Source of the DNA: Rugamonas aquatica
GTDB taxonomy: Bacteria; Pseudomonadota; Gammaproteobacteria; Burkholderiales; Burkholderiaceae_D
Length of the DNA stretch: 64,000 nucleotides
NCBI RefSeq assembly: GCF_009380215.1
Contig: NZ_WHUG01000003.1
Location: 1 to 64,000 of the forward strand
Direction of reading: 5' to 3'
Shown piece after piece: positions 51,332-59,344 of this stretch. Every line of letters starts with the position of its first letter. The stretch's first letter is position 1. A program made the translations under genes and the position numbers. The notes beneath the pieces are model-generated. The model was not told the origin of the DNA. It worked only from the letters and a program-made list of their open reading frames with translations, and did not search any database.

Positions 51332-52336
51332 TCAATCGCCGATGTATCTCCACACCGTTATGCCGTAGCTGGCATTCTCGGCTTGCATAATTTCTCCGGC
51401 GGCAAACTTGCGCTGTTGCAGAGGAATATCCAGTGTCTCCCAAGTTCCGCTCTTCGGACACTCTTGCCCGGATTTAACGCGCAGCTCTTGCTTCTCGGGC
51501 TTCGCCTCACTAAAACGGGGAGCCTGAATACTACGAGCGAAATCCACAAGATCGACAGGGTAAAACTTTGCATTCCGATAAGAACTATCGTCAATATCCA
51601 GCAAATATGTGATAGCGGCAGCCTCCCACGACCAATATCCTGTAAAAGCATCATCGCGTTTATGACTGTCGTAATATGGTTCGCGACGGCTAGCGCGATA
51701 CCACTCCTCCAAGTATTCACGCATTAGCATTGATCGATCTTGAGATTCTGCATCAAATATCTTTAATGTTTTGAAATATGGTAAGTGCCGCGTACATTCG
51801 GTAGGAAGAGGGATTGAACCACTAACGTAAGGGGCTAAAAGTCGCTCCAACATTCCATCTTGTGTGAAATTATTTAAATCGATAATTTTACGCAATCGAT
51901 GTAATTCTTTCCCCCATCCAAATAGTATTCCGAACGAAGCTAGTTGATTTGCATAAACGAAGTCTGTATCGAGCAACGCAAGTGCTGCTACTGGATTTTC
52001 TGAACTTGTATCCCACTTTAAGAAATTTACTAAATATTCAAGATAAATTTCCCAATATCGTAAGATGCTCGGGTAGATTTCTTTTAATTCGCTTATAGAA
52101 TGGCCACCACTAAAACAATTTAGCAAGAAATCTAATGAATCCCAAGCACGCTGCTGCGTGGAGGCCATCAACTTATACGGATTAATTTTTGAGATTTTCT
52201 CATCAGATTTTGAAAACCCTTCACGCACTATATCGAATCCATCCATTCGATCTTCAAATATCATGTCGTAGATTGAATAATCGAGAAGTATTTCTCTTTT
52301 CTTCGAAATAAACTCAGATTTTGTGAATTTTTTCAT
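51332..52336 (-). CDS. PoNi-type immunity protein, paralogue 3 (divergent N-terminus)
   Basis: 334 residues from the ATG at 52336 (a TTG two codons earlier is less likely). The N-terminal half is highly diverged from the other four (SKKREILLDYSIYDMIFEDRMDGFDIVREGFSK, LKWDTSSENPVAALALL). From RREPYYDSHKR onwards it is almost identical to paralogues 1 and 4, including the tail CPKSGTWETLDIPLQQRKFAAGEIMQ. This break in similarity suggests diversifying selection or recombination of the toxin-contacting part. It lies between two effector remnants and forms a unit on its own. Confidence 0.88.
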   Translation of the reverse strand: MKKFTKSEFISKKREILLDYSIYDMIFEDRMDGFDIVREGFSKSDEKISKINPYKLMASTQQRAWDSLDFLLNCFSGGHSISELKEIYPSILRYWEIYLEYLVNFLKWDTSSENPVAALALLDTDFVYANQLASFGILFGWGKELHRLRKIIDLNNFTQDGMLERLLAPYVSGSIPLPTECTRHLPYFKTLKIFDAESQDRSMLMREYLEEWYRASRREPYYDSHKRDDAFTGYWSWEAAAITYLLDIDDSSYRNAKFYPVDLVDFARSIQAPRFSEAKPEKQELRVKSGQECPKSGTWETLDIPLQQRKFAAGEIMQAENASYGITVWRYIGD

Positions 52337-52354
52337 TTGCAAATAAACTGTCTA

Positions 52355-52434
52355 ACAGCGCATGGCGCCGCGCCGAGGATGCCGGTGATGATGGCATCCG
52401 AGACGAGCTGCCGGATTCGGAGGCGTCGCCAACC
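52355..52434 (-). pseudogene. Remnant 2 of the effector N-terminus
   Basis: The 104-nt gap between paralogues 4 and 3 reads TCCGGCAGCTC...ATCATCACCGGCATC on the minus strand. This is nearly the effector's sequence for SGSSPSHIIITGI, with a 1-nt deletion that breaks the frame. Flanking bases (CTTGGTTGGCGACGCC before, GGCGCGGCGCC after) keep part of the alignment. Confidence 0.85.
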
Positions 52435-52440
52435 AAGCCC

Positions 52441-53445
52441 TCAATCCCCGATATATCTCCAAACCGTTATACCGTAGCTGGCATTCTCAGCTTGCATAAT
52501 TTCTCCGACGGCAAACTTGCGCTGTTGCAGAGGGATATCCAGTGTCTCCCAGGTTCCGCTCTTCGGACACGCCTGCCCGGATTTAATGCGCAGTTCCTGA
52601 TCTTCAAGCTTTGCTTCACTGGAACGAGGAGCATCAATACTGCGAGCAAAGGCGACAAGATCAGCGGGATAGAACTCGGCGTCTCGATAGAAACTGTCAT
52701 CAATATCGAGCAAATAGGTAATAGCAGCCGCCTCCCACGCCCAATAGCCCTTGAAGCTAGTTCCCTTCTTATGACTGTTGTGATAACGCTCACGTCTGCT
52801 GGCGTGATACCAGTCCTTTAGATAATCTTTCATCATCTCTGCTCGTAATTCTGGTGGCGCAGAGAATATTTTTAAAGTTTTAAAATATGGAAGATGTCGA
52901 GTACTTTCATTGGGCGGTTCTTCCCTGCCAGGAATATATGGTGCCAGTAGCCGTTCAAGCATACCATCGCGACGAGTGTTATTGAAATCAATAATAGGTG
53001 GAATATGACGTAACTCCGCTCCCCAACCTAGCAATATTCCAAAACAGATCAATTGGTTTGCATTAACAAAATCTGTATCCAACAATGGTATTGCCGCGAC
53101 AGTATTATTGGAACATTGATCTGATTTTTGATAATCTACCCATTTCTCCACATAAGAAATCCAATATGATATTACAGTCGGATAGATTGCTTTGATTTCA
53201 ACAATGTTATGCCCTCCGCTATAGCAATTTAACAGAAAACTCAAAGAATCAAATGCCCTTTGCTCTAAAGGCATAATTAAGTTATACAAGGGGATAGAAT
53301 TGAGTTCGGCGAGCGGAACAGACAGCGTTTGGCGAACGATATCAAACCCTTCGATCATTTCATCGAAATTATACTCATATACTTTATAACTTAACAAAGG
53401 CTCTCGCCTCTTTAATAAAAAAGCATCTAAAGTAAACTTATTCAT
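52441..53445 (-). CDS. PoNi-type immunity protein, paralogue 4 (type A)
   Basis: 334 residues, closest to paralogue 1: both start MNKFTLDAFLLK(K/R)R and share YNFDEMIEGF, DLVAFARSIDAPRSS and the tail with GTWETLDIPLQQRKFAVGE. PoNi_N and PoNi_C motifs are intact (LGWGAELRHIPPIIDFNNTRRDG, DWYHASRRERYHNSHKKG, YLLDIDDSFYRD). It follows paralogue 5 by 54 nt and forms the type B-type A pair next to the effector. Confidence 0.88.
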   Translation of the reverse strand: MNKFTLDAFLLKRREPLLSYKVYEYNFDEMIEGFDIVRQTLSVPLAELNSIPLYNLIMPLEQRAFDSLSFLLNCYSGGHNIVEIKAIYPTVISYWISYVEKWVDYQKSDQCSNNTVAAIPLLDTDFVNANQLICFGILLGWGAELRHIPPIIDFNNTRRDGMLERLLAPYIPGREEPPNESTRHLPYFKTLKIFSAPPELRAEMMKDYLKDWYHASRRERYHNSHKKGTSFKGYWAWEAAAITYLLDIDDSFYRDAEFYPADLVAFARSIDAPRSSEAKLEDQELRIKSGQACPKSGTWETLDIPLQQRKFAVGEIMQAENASYGITVWRYIGD

Positions 53446-53499
53446 TCCACTAATGAAAAAATTAAGCCTCGGCGGGGAAATTCGCTGTTCACAATTTTC

Positions 53500-54504
53500 T
53501 TAAGCGCTTAAATATCTCCAAACAGTTAAACCATAAGCGGCATCGGTAGCTTGCATGATCTCCCCCTGCTCAAACCTTCGATGCTGAAGCGGGATATCAA
53601 GCGTTTCCCACACGCCAGTCTTAGGACATGCGGTGCCAGACTTGGCTCGAAGTCCAACATTTTCCGGAACTGGTTGAGCAGCCAGAGGGGCATTGATGCT
53701 CCTGGCAAAATCCACTAAATCTGCGGGATAGAATTTGGCACTACGATAACTTGCATCATCAATCTCAAGAATATAGGTAATTGCAGCAGCTTCCCATGCC
53801 CAGTATCCTGTGAATTGATCCCCTTTTTTATGACTATCATAATAAGGCTCACGTCTACTGGCATGATACCAATCGTCTAAATATTCAGCCATTAATTGGG
53901 AGCGCGTTTCGGTTGGCGCAGAAAATATCTTCAGCGTCTTAAAGTAGGGCAAATGACGCATGCACTCATCCGGCGGTTTGCCGCGATTATCGACATAGGA
54001 CTTAAGCAATCGCTCCAGCATTCCATCTCTACCTGGATTGTTAAAGTCAATAATCGACGAAATTTTCCCTAATTCATTTGAAAAGCCAAGCAATATCGAA
54101 AAACAAATAAGTTGATTAGCATATATAAAATCTTCACCTAACAAAGGCACGATCGCAACCGGATTTGAAGAACCTTCTTCTGACTCTTCCAAAGCAACCC
54201 AAGCTTTAGCGTAGGCCGCCCAGTACTCCAGAATTGTTGGGTAAATTTCAGCTAAATCGCTAACGGGGTGTCCAGCACTGTAACAGTTAGTGAAGAAAAC
54301 TAAAGAATCCCAAGCTCTTTGCTCTAGTTGAACTGCTCCATTATAGAGTGACTTAGGTTGCCCAGACGGAATTGACTTCGATAAGGATTTTCTGACTATT
54401 TCAAATCCCTCAAGCATTTCATCAAAATTATATTTGTATATCTCATATCCAAGCAAAGGATCTCGTTTTTTTAAAGAAAATTCTTTTAAGTTAAATTTGT
54501 TCAT
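53500..54504 (-). CDS. PoNi-type immunity protein, paralogue 5 (type B), next to the effector
   Basis: 334 residues; its ATG lies 1 nt after the effector stop (TAAAATG), so it is translationally coupled and is the most likely cognate immunity protein. It shows FSLKKRDPLLGYEIYKYNFDEMLEGFEIVRKSLS, FSNELGKISSIIDFNNPGRDGMLERLLKS, the DWYHASRREPYYDSHKKGD block and the tail with CPKTGVWETLDIPLQHRR. It acts in the cytoplasm, where PoNe toxins attack DNA. Confidence 0.9.
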   Translation of the reverse strand: MNKFNLKEFSLKKRDPLLGYEIYKYNFDEMLEGFEIVRKSLSKSIPSGQPKSLYNGAVQLEQRAWDSLVFFTNCYSAGHPVSDLAEIYPTILEYWAAYAKAWVALEESEEGSSNPVAIVPLLGEDFIYANQLICFSILLGFSNELGKISSIIDFNNPGRDGMLERLLKSYVDNRGKPPDECMRHLPYFKTLKIFSAPTETRSQLMAEYLDDWYHASRREPYYDSHKKGDQFTGYWAWEAAAITYILEIDDASYRSAKFYPADLVDFARSINAPLAAQPVPENVGLRAKSGTACPKTGVWETLDIPLQHRRFEQGEIMQATDAAYGLTVWRYLSA

Positions 54505-54505
54505 T

Positions 54506-56044
54506 TTATTTGTTAAGTATTTTTTCTGGTAAATCGATAATTATTTGAACTTCATGATTTGCGCCATTGGACTTCCTATGTTTTTCGAGCTGGCGACCTG
54601 TAACGAGAGAAATCCAACGGTTATACGGATAAGACACAGAATCATCCTCACCAGTAGACAGTCTCAGTCGCCGCAGCTTTGACTTCAATTCAAGGCCAGC
54701 CAAAGTGAGATCTTCAGTTTTAATTTTTGAAAATATCCATTTATGGCTCATTTGCGTGGCCAACCCTGTCGGCTTACCGTCTTTATCTTTACCAGCGGGA
54801 TTCACTCCACGTCGAACATTCTGATCATCTTGCTCGGTACCGCCAATCGGCACTCTTTTTCCTGCCAGCGCATCCCGATCAGCATTCTGGAACGTGTTCG
54901 GCTGCCCGCTGGGTGTCGGATTGCTGGCTTCTGAAGCTCGCAGTACAGCGAATTGCTCCTTAAACTCTCCAGGCAATGCGGCAATCAAAGTCAGTGAATC
55001 AAAAATGCTGGATTTTGTTTCGCCCACAACAAACGGATGAACTGGATTTGTCTTGTTAGACCATAAATGGTCCAACCCATTATGCGGCAGCGTATGTTCC
55101 TCAACCAGCTTGCCGCCGAAATTGGCTTTTTTGAAGTTCACATGCTTGCGTTTGACGAAGTAATCCGTGATGTGCTCGGCGGGGATGCCGCTGCGCCAGC
55201 TTTGCTTTTTCTTCTGGCCTTTTTTCTTGGTCGACGTGGTCGTTGAATTGGTCTTGGCGCGCGCGGCCTTCATATCGCGGCTCTTGCGTTCGATGAGTTT
55301 TCGCTCCGCCCTGGCCGTTGCGACCGCCTTCTTCGATGCCGCTTGCGCCGCCTCTTCCGCCGCATGCACGGTCGCGCGGCTGCTGGTGCCGGCCACCGCC
55401 GCAGTATTGCCCGGCAAGGCGTGGCCCATCATCTTGCCATGCAGCTGCTTCAACTCCGCAAACGCGTCGTCGATCATCTTCGGCGCCGATTTCTGGATGC
55501 CCTTCAGTTCGGCAATGATCTGCTTGACCTCGGAACGCCCGGCGACCGCCTTGACGACCCAGCTATCGATGCCGTCGACGAAGGCTTCAATGGTCTTGTT
55601 GAACAAGCTCTTGCTTTCGCTCCCAAGCATGCCCCAGTCGATCTTGCGCATGAACTTCTCGACGTTGCCACGCAAGGCCGGCGATACAGCCTCCAGCACC
55701 CGGCCGAAATTGTGGCCCTGCTTCATCAGCTTGAATCCGACCTTGAGCGCATCGCCCACCGCCGGCACGCAGCCCACCAGCGTGATCGACAGTTCGACCC
55801 AGCCGCCTATCGCGGCGGGCGACTTCGAGATCGCGATGACGCCGATGACCAGATCGCGCGCATCCATCGCCTGGCCCACGCCGGGCACCACGCCCAAGAT
55901 GCCGGTGATGATGATGTGCGACGGGGAGCTGCCGGATCCGGTAACCAGATCGGTCAGCCAGGTGGTGATGCTGTCGTCCGCCTTCCTGATTGCGTGCGCG
56001 GCGGGCGTCGCGCCGGGAATTCCTCTGGAGACTGCGGTGTTCAT
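54506..56044 (-). CDS. T6SS PoNe-type DNase effector
   Basis: A 512-residue effector. The N-terminal half has Gly/Val-rich motifs SSPSHIIITGILGVVPGVGQ and CVPAVGDALKVGFKL and a helical Ala/Lys-rich linker (KSRDMKAARAKTNSTTTSTKKKGQ) around residue 260. The C-terminal domain has GLDHLWS and PFVVGETKSS (Asp near 326, Glu and Lys near 342 and 344), the D-(D/E)xK core of PoNe-type nucleases, and QMSHKWIFSKIK near its end. It overlaps vgrG by 4 nt (ATGA) and is followed by the immunity genes. The toxin half (54506-55150) is visibly more AT-rich than the N-terminal half, as expected if toxin domains are swapped. Confidence 0.88.
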   Translation of the reverse strand: MNTAVSRGIPGATPAAHAIRKADDSITTWLTDLVTGSGSSPSHIIITGILGVVPGVGQAMDARDLVIGVIAISKSPAAIGGWVELSITLVGCVPAVGDALKVGFKLMKQGHNFGRVLEAVSPALRGNVEKFMRKIDWGMLGSESKSLFNKTIEAFVDGIDSWVVKAVAGRSEVKQIIAELKGIQKSAPKMIDDAFAELKQLHGKMMGHALPGNTAAVAGTSSRATVHAAEEAAQAASKKAVATARAERKLIERKSRDMKAARAKTNSTTTSTKKKGQKKKQSWRSGIPAEHITDYFVKRKHVNFKKANFGGKLVEEHTLPHNGLDHLWSNKTNPVHPFVVGETKSSIFDSLTLIAALPGEFKEQFAVLRASEASNPTPSGQPNTFQNADRDALAGKRVPIGGTEQDDQNVRRGVNPAGKDKDGKPTGLATQMSHKWIFSKIKTEDLTLAGLELKSKLRRLRLSTGEDDSVSYPYNRWISLVTGRQLEKHRKSNGANHEVQIIIDLPEKILNK

Positions 56045-59000
56045 GCCTCGTTCTCGCTTTCATGTTTGTCGCGATAGGACTGCTCCGCCTCGCGATCCGC
56101 CTGCTGCTCCTCGTCCACATACTTGTAGTCGTCGTAGTGGAAGTCGTATTCCAGCTGGCTTTCGCCGCCGTCGGCCATGGCCGCCGTCATATCGTCCAGC
56201 TCATCCGGGAAGAAGTTGTCCTTGTAGTAGGCCTCTTCCTGAGCGAGATATGCCGCCAGCACCTGCGCGGCTTCTTCGTGGGTCTTGGGTTTCGCGCCTT
56301 GCACCGCGTTCGGCTTGAGCGGCTTGCGCAGCACCGCATCCCGTTCGTCTTCTCCGTAAGTCACTATGCCGCCACCCGCCGGCACATTGTCGAGACGGGC
56401 GAATCCATTTGCGTCGAGTTTGCCTTGAATGCTGGTGCCGTTATCGAACAGCACTTTATAGGGCGCGCCGACCATGGGTTGCAAGTCATCCCAGCGGTAG
56501 TTCAGTTCCATGAAATTGTTGACGTCGCCGGTTTTCGGCAAGGCCGGCAAGGCCACGTCCGCGCTCGCGGGACCGGTCAAATCCTTCATCGAGGCCTTGA
56601 ACGTCATCGTCCCCGGCCCGTGGATCATGATGTTGCCGCCTTCCAGTTTGAGGAAGGCGCCCTGCGCCGTCAGCATCACGTGCTCCTTGGCGCCAACCGT
56701 GACGCTCTTGCCGACGCTGTCCACGGTGACCAGCTTGTCGGCCGTGAGCTTGCTCGCGTCCGACTGGCTCTGCACGCTGATCTTGCCGCTGGCCGCGTGC
56801 AGCTTGATGCCGGTTTCCTGGTTGGGCTTGTCGGTGCTGCTGGCTTTGCCGTAGGTGAACAGGCTGATGCCGTCCTTGACCACGCTGAAGGCATTGCCCT
56901 GCGCGGCGAAATTGATGTCCTGCCCGGCGCTCAGGCTGCTCGTGCTGCCCGCCGCCAGGATCGCGCTGGCCGGCGTGACGGCCGCGATGCCGGCCGGGCT
57001 CGACAATTGCAGATGCGGCTCGCTGTAAGCTGTCGCATTGCCGCCGTCGCCGGCAGTGGTGGCCTGCACCACCTTGCCGCTGTTCTCCATCTGCGCCAGC
57101 GCGCCCAGCTTGGCCGGTTCCGCCTCATCCTTGAGCTTGGCGTTGTGCTTTTGCGCGGTCTCGGCCAGCGACAGCTGCAACTCCCAGCTCTGGTCGATCT
57201 GCGCCTGCGCCTCGCGCGAGTCGAGCTGGCCGCCGTTGCCGCCGTTGCGGACATCGGCCGACAGCAGCAAGCCCTGGCCGGCGCGCAGCGCGGCGCTGTG
57301 CGCGGTCTTCAGCTCGGCGCCGAAGCCGGCCGTCTGCAAACGCTGGTTGTCGCTCTGGTGGCGCAGATGGCCCAGGTTCAGCTCGTCCGTGCCGGCATGC
57401 GGCGACGCGTGCCGCTGCAAGGCCACGCGCGGCTCGCCCGGATGGTCGTCGAACACCAGCTGGCTGTAGGCGCCGGCACCGCTCTGGCTGGCGTTCATGG
57501 CCTGCGACTTGATGCCCGACAGCGCGGCCGGATGCGCGTGCGCACCGCCCTCGCCGGGGAACCAGGCCGGGGCGTTGCCGGTCGCCACGCCGGCGCCCTG
57601 GCCGACCTGGTTGCTCTGCGCATCGCGCGCGCCGCTGCCGTTGTAGACGCTGCCGATCACCACCGGCCGGTCGATGTCTCCGTCGATGAAGTCGATCAAC
57701 ACTTCGCTGCCCACGCGCGGCACCGCCACCGCGCCCCAGTTGGCGCCGGCCACCGCCGCCATCGAGGTGGCGATGCGTACCCAGGTGCCGGCCTGGTCGT
57801 CGGCCGGCGCGCCGCTGTGGCCGTCCGGGGCCGGATGCGTCAGGCGGCTGTGGCTCTGCTCGCCGCGCTGCCAGTGGAACTGCACCTTGATGCGATGGTC
57901 GCGGTCGGTGTGGATCACCGCCCCGGCCGGGCCGACCACGATGGCGGTCTGCTGGCCGCGCACGGTCGGCTTGGGATGCAGCAGCAAGCCGTGGCCGTCG
58001 GCGTCGCTGCTGCGGTAGGGCAGCTTGCTGCGGATGGCGTCGATGCGGTTGCGGTACAGCGGCCGCTCGCCCTTGCCGGCGCCGACCGCGTGCAGGCTGC
58101 CGCCCTGCTCCCTCGCGATCGCCTCGGCCAGCGCGCTGACGCCCAGCGCCTGCGTCGCCGCATGCCGGATGTCGGTGCTGAGGTTGTTGTGCGCCAGGTG
58201 CAGCACGCGGGTGATGGCGAAGCTGCGCTCGCCAGCCTCGTCGGCGTCCAGCACGGCCTGGCCTTCCAGCGTGAAGGTGGTGCCGGGGCTGAGCGTGCGC
58301 ACGGTGCCGGCGCCAGTGTAGATTTCCCGGCCGGCCTCCAGCGCCTCGACCTGGCGCTGGGCGATGCGCTGGCCGTGTTCGCGCGAAGTGTAGGCGTAGG
58401 CCCCCGGCGCGTCGCGGCTGACCGGCGCGGCCGGATCGGCGCCGACGCTGGCGGCCGACACCGGCCGCGTGCCATGGCTGCGGTAATCCCAGCTGGCCAT
58501 GTCGGCGCCGCCGGCGGTCCAGCGCAGCTCGCAGCGCCAGCGGTCGATGCCGTCTTCCTTCATCACCGCGCCCGACTGCGTGTAGCGCACCGTGGCCTGG
58601 GCGTTGGGCTGGAAGCTGCCGTTGTGGTCGGCGATCACCATGGTGTGGCTGCCCAGGCCGGGGCTGGCGGCGTCGCCGCTGTGCTCGAAGTAGTAGAACA
58701 AGCCTTCCTCGCGCATCAGCCGCTCGGCGAAGGCCAGGTTGGATTCCTGGTACTGGCAGGTCAGCGAACGCTTAGCATAGATGGCGCGGTCGGCGATATC
58801 GTAGCGCCACTGCGGCACCAGCTTGTCGGCGTCCTGCCAGCCATTGAACACGGCGTCGAGGATGTCGAACACGGTCTGGTCCTGGAACACCCGGCTGTCG
58901 CGCCCGGCGGCCAGGAAGGCGTACCAGGGGCCGATGCTCAGCTCGTAGCGCGCCAGGCCGCCGTCGGCGCCCAGCATGCGCAGCGCCGTCACGTGGCCGT

Positions 59001-59241
59001 GGAAAGGCCGCAGCTGGTCGCGGCTGGCGGCCGTCATCAGTTCCAGCAGCACCGGCTGGCCCAGCAGCGATTTCAAGGGGATCGCCGCGTCGGACGACAG
59101 CGCCGTCACCGTCAGCTGGTAGGGCTGGCTGAGCGCCTCCTCGCCGCGCAGGCATTCGGCCACCAGGGTGTCCGCGCCCAGCGGCGTGGTCAGCCGGAGA
59201 ATACGGTTGTCCTGAGTCAAACTGTCTAGCAGCGCAAGCAT
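56041..59241 (-). CDS. vgrG: Type VI secretion tip protein VgrG with adaptor C-terminus
   Basis: A 1066-residue VgrG. The gp27-like head (RILRLTTPLGADTLVAECLR, YQESNLAFAERLMREEGLFYYFEH) and gp5-OB region (HTDRDHRIKVQFHWQRGEQ, GANWGAVAVPRVGSEVLIDF) are followed by a needle domain with the DUF2345-like PHLQLSSPAGIAAVTPAS and GKISVQSQSDASKL regions. A C-terminal transthyretin-like domain follows (PMVGAPYKVLFDNGTSIQGK and LDANGFARLDNVPAGGG). The chain ends in a long acidic Tyr/Asp/Glu tail (EYDFHYDDYKYVDEEQQ). The ATG at 59241 has GAGGGG 8 nt upstream; a GTG three codons earlier has no space for it. It delivers the overlapping effector. Confidence 0.93.
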   Translation of the reverse strand: MLALLDSLTQDNRILRLTTPLGADTLVAECLRGEEALSQPYQLTVTALSSDAAIPLKSLLGQPVLLELMTAASRDQLRPFHGHVTALRMLGADGGLARYELSIGPWYAFLAAGRDSRVFQDQTVFDILDAVFNGWQDADKLVPQWRYDIADRAIYAKRSLTCQYQESNLAFAERLMREEGLFYYFEHSGDAASPGLGSHTMVIADHNGSFQPNAQATVRYTQSGAVMKEDGIDRWRCELRWTAGGADMASWDYRSHGTRPVSAASVGADPAAPVSRDAPGAYAYTSREHGQRIAQRQVEALEAGREIYTGAGTVRTLSPGTTFTLEGQAVLDADEAGERSFAITRVLHLAHNNLSTDIRHAATQALGVSALAEAIAREQGGSLHAVGAGKGERPLYRNRIDAIRSKLPYRSSDADGHGLLLHPKPTVRGQQTAIVVGPAGAVIHTDRDHRIKVQFHWQRGEQSHSRLTHPAPDGHSGAPADDQAGTWVRIATSMAAVAGANWGAVAVPRVGSEVLIDFIDGDIDRPVVIGSVYNGSGARDAQSNQVGQGAGVATGNAPAWFPGEGGAHAHPAALSGIKSQAMNASQSGAGAYSQLVFDDHPGEPRVALQRHASPHAGTDELNLGHLRHQSDNQRLQTAGFGAELKTAHSAALRAGQGLLLSADVRNGGNGGQLDSREAQAQIDQSWELQLSLAETAQKHNAKLKDEAEPAKLGALAQMENSGKVVQATTAGDGGNATAYSEPHLQLSSPAGIAAVTPASAILAAGSTSSLSAGQDINFAAQGNAFSVVKDGISLFTYGKASSTDKPNQETGIKLHAASGKISVQSQSDASKLTADKLVTVDSVGKSVTVGAKEHVMLTAQGAFLKLEGGNIMIHGPGTMTFKASMKDLTGPASADVALPALPKTGDVNNFMELNYRWDDLQPMVGAPYKVLFDNGTSIQGKLDANGFARLDNVPAGGGIVTYGEDERDAVLRKPLKPNAVQGAKPKTHEEAAQVLAAYLAQEEAYYKDNFFPDELDDMTAAMADGGESQLEYDFHYDDYKYVDEEQQADREAEQSYRDKHESENEA

Positions 59242-59260
59242 GGATCGCACCCCTCAAATG

Positions 59261-59302
59261 TGATGCCGGAATTAGTAAATTACTATGATTTATCCGGCAT
59301 TA
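59261..59302. other. Hairpin between the GGDEF-EAL gene and vgrG
   Basis: TGCCGGA (59264-59270) pairs with TCCGGCA (59293-59299), and inside lies the palindrome TAGTAAATTACTA. There is no T tract on the minus strand. It may be a terminator of the upstream gene or part of the control region of the vgrG island. Confidence 0.45.
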
Positions 59303-59344
59303 CACCTGAGTTAGCCCGGTTGGGCAAGAGTGATACGATTGAAA

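Noticed and set aside
59256..59344. An origin or attachment site upstream of vgrG
   Set aside because: Only one hairpin with a nested palindrome is seen; no integrase, direct repeats or tRNA copy accompanies it.
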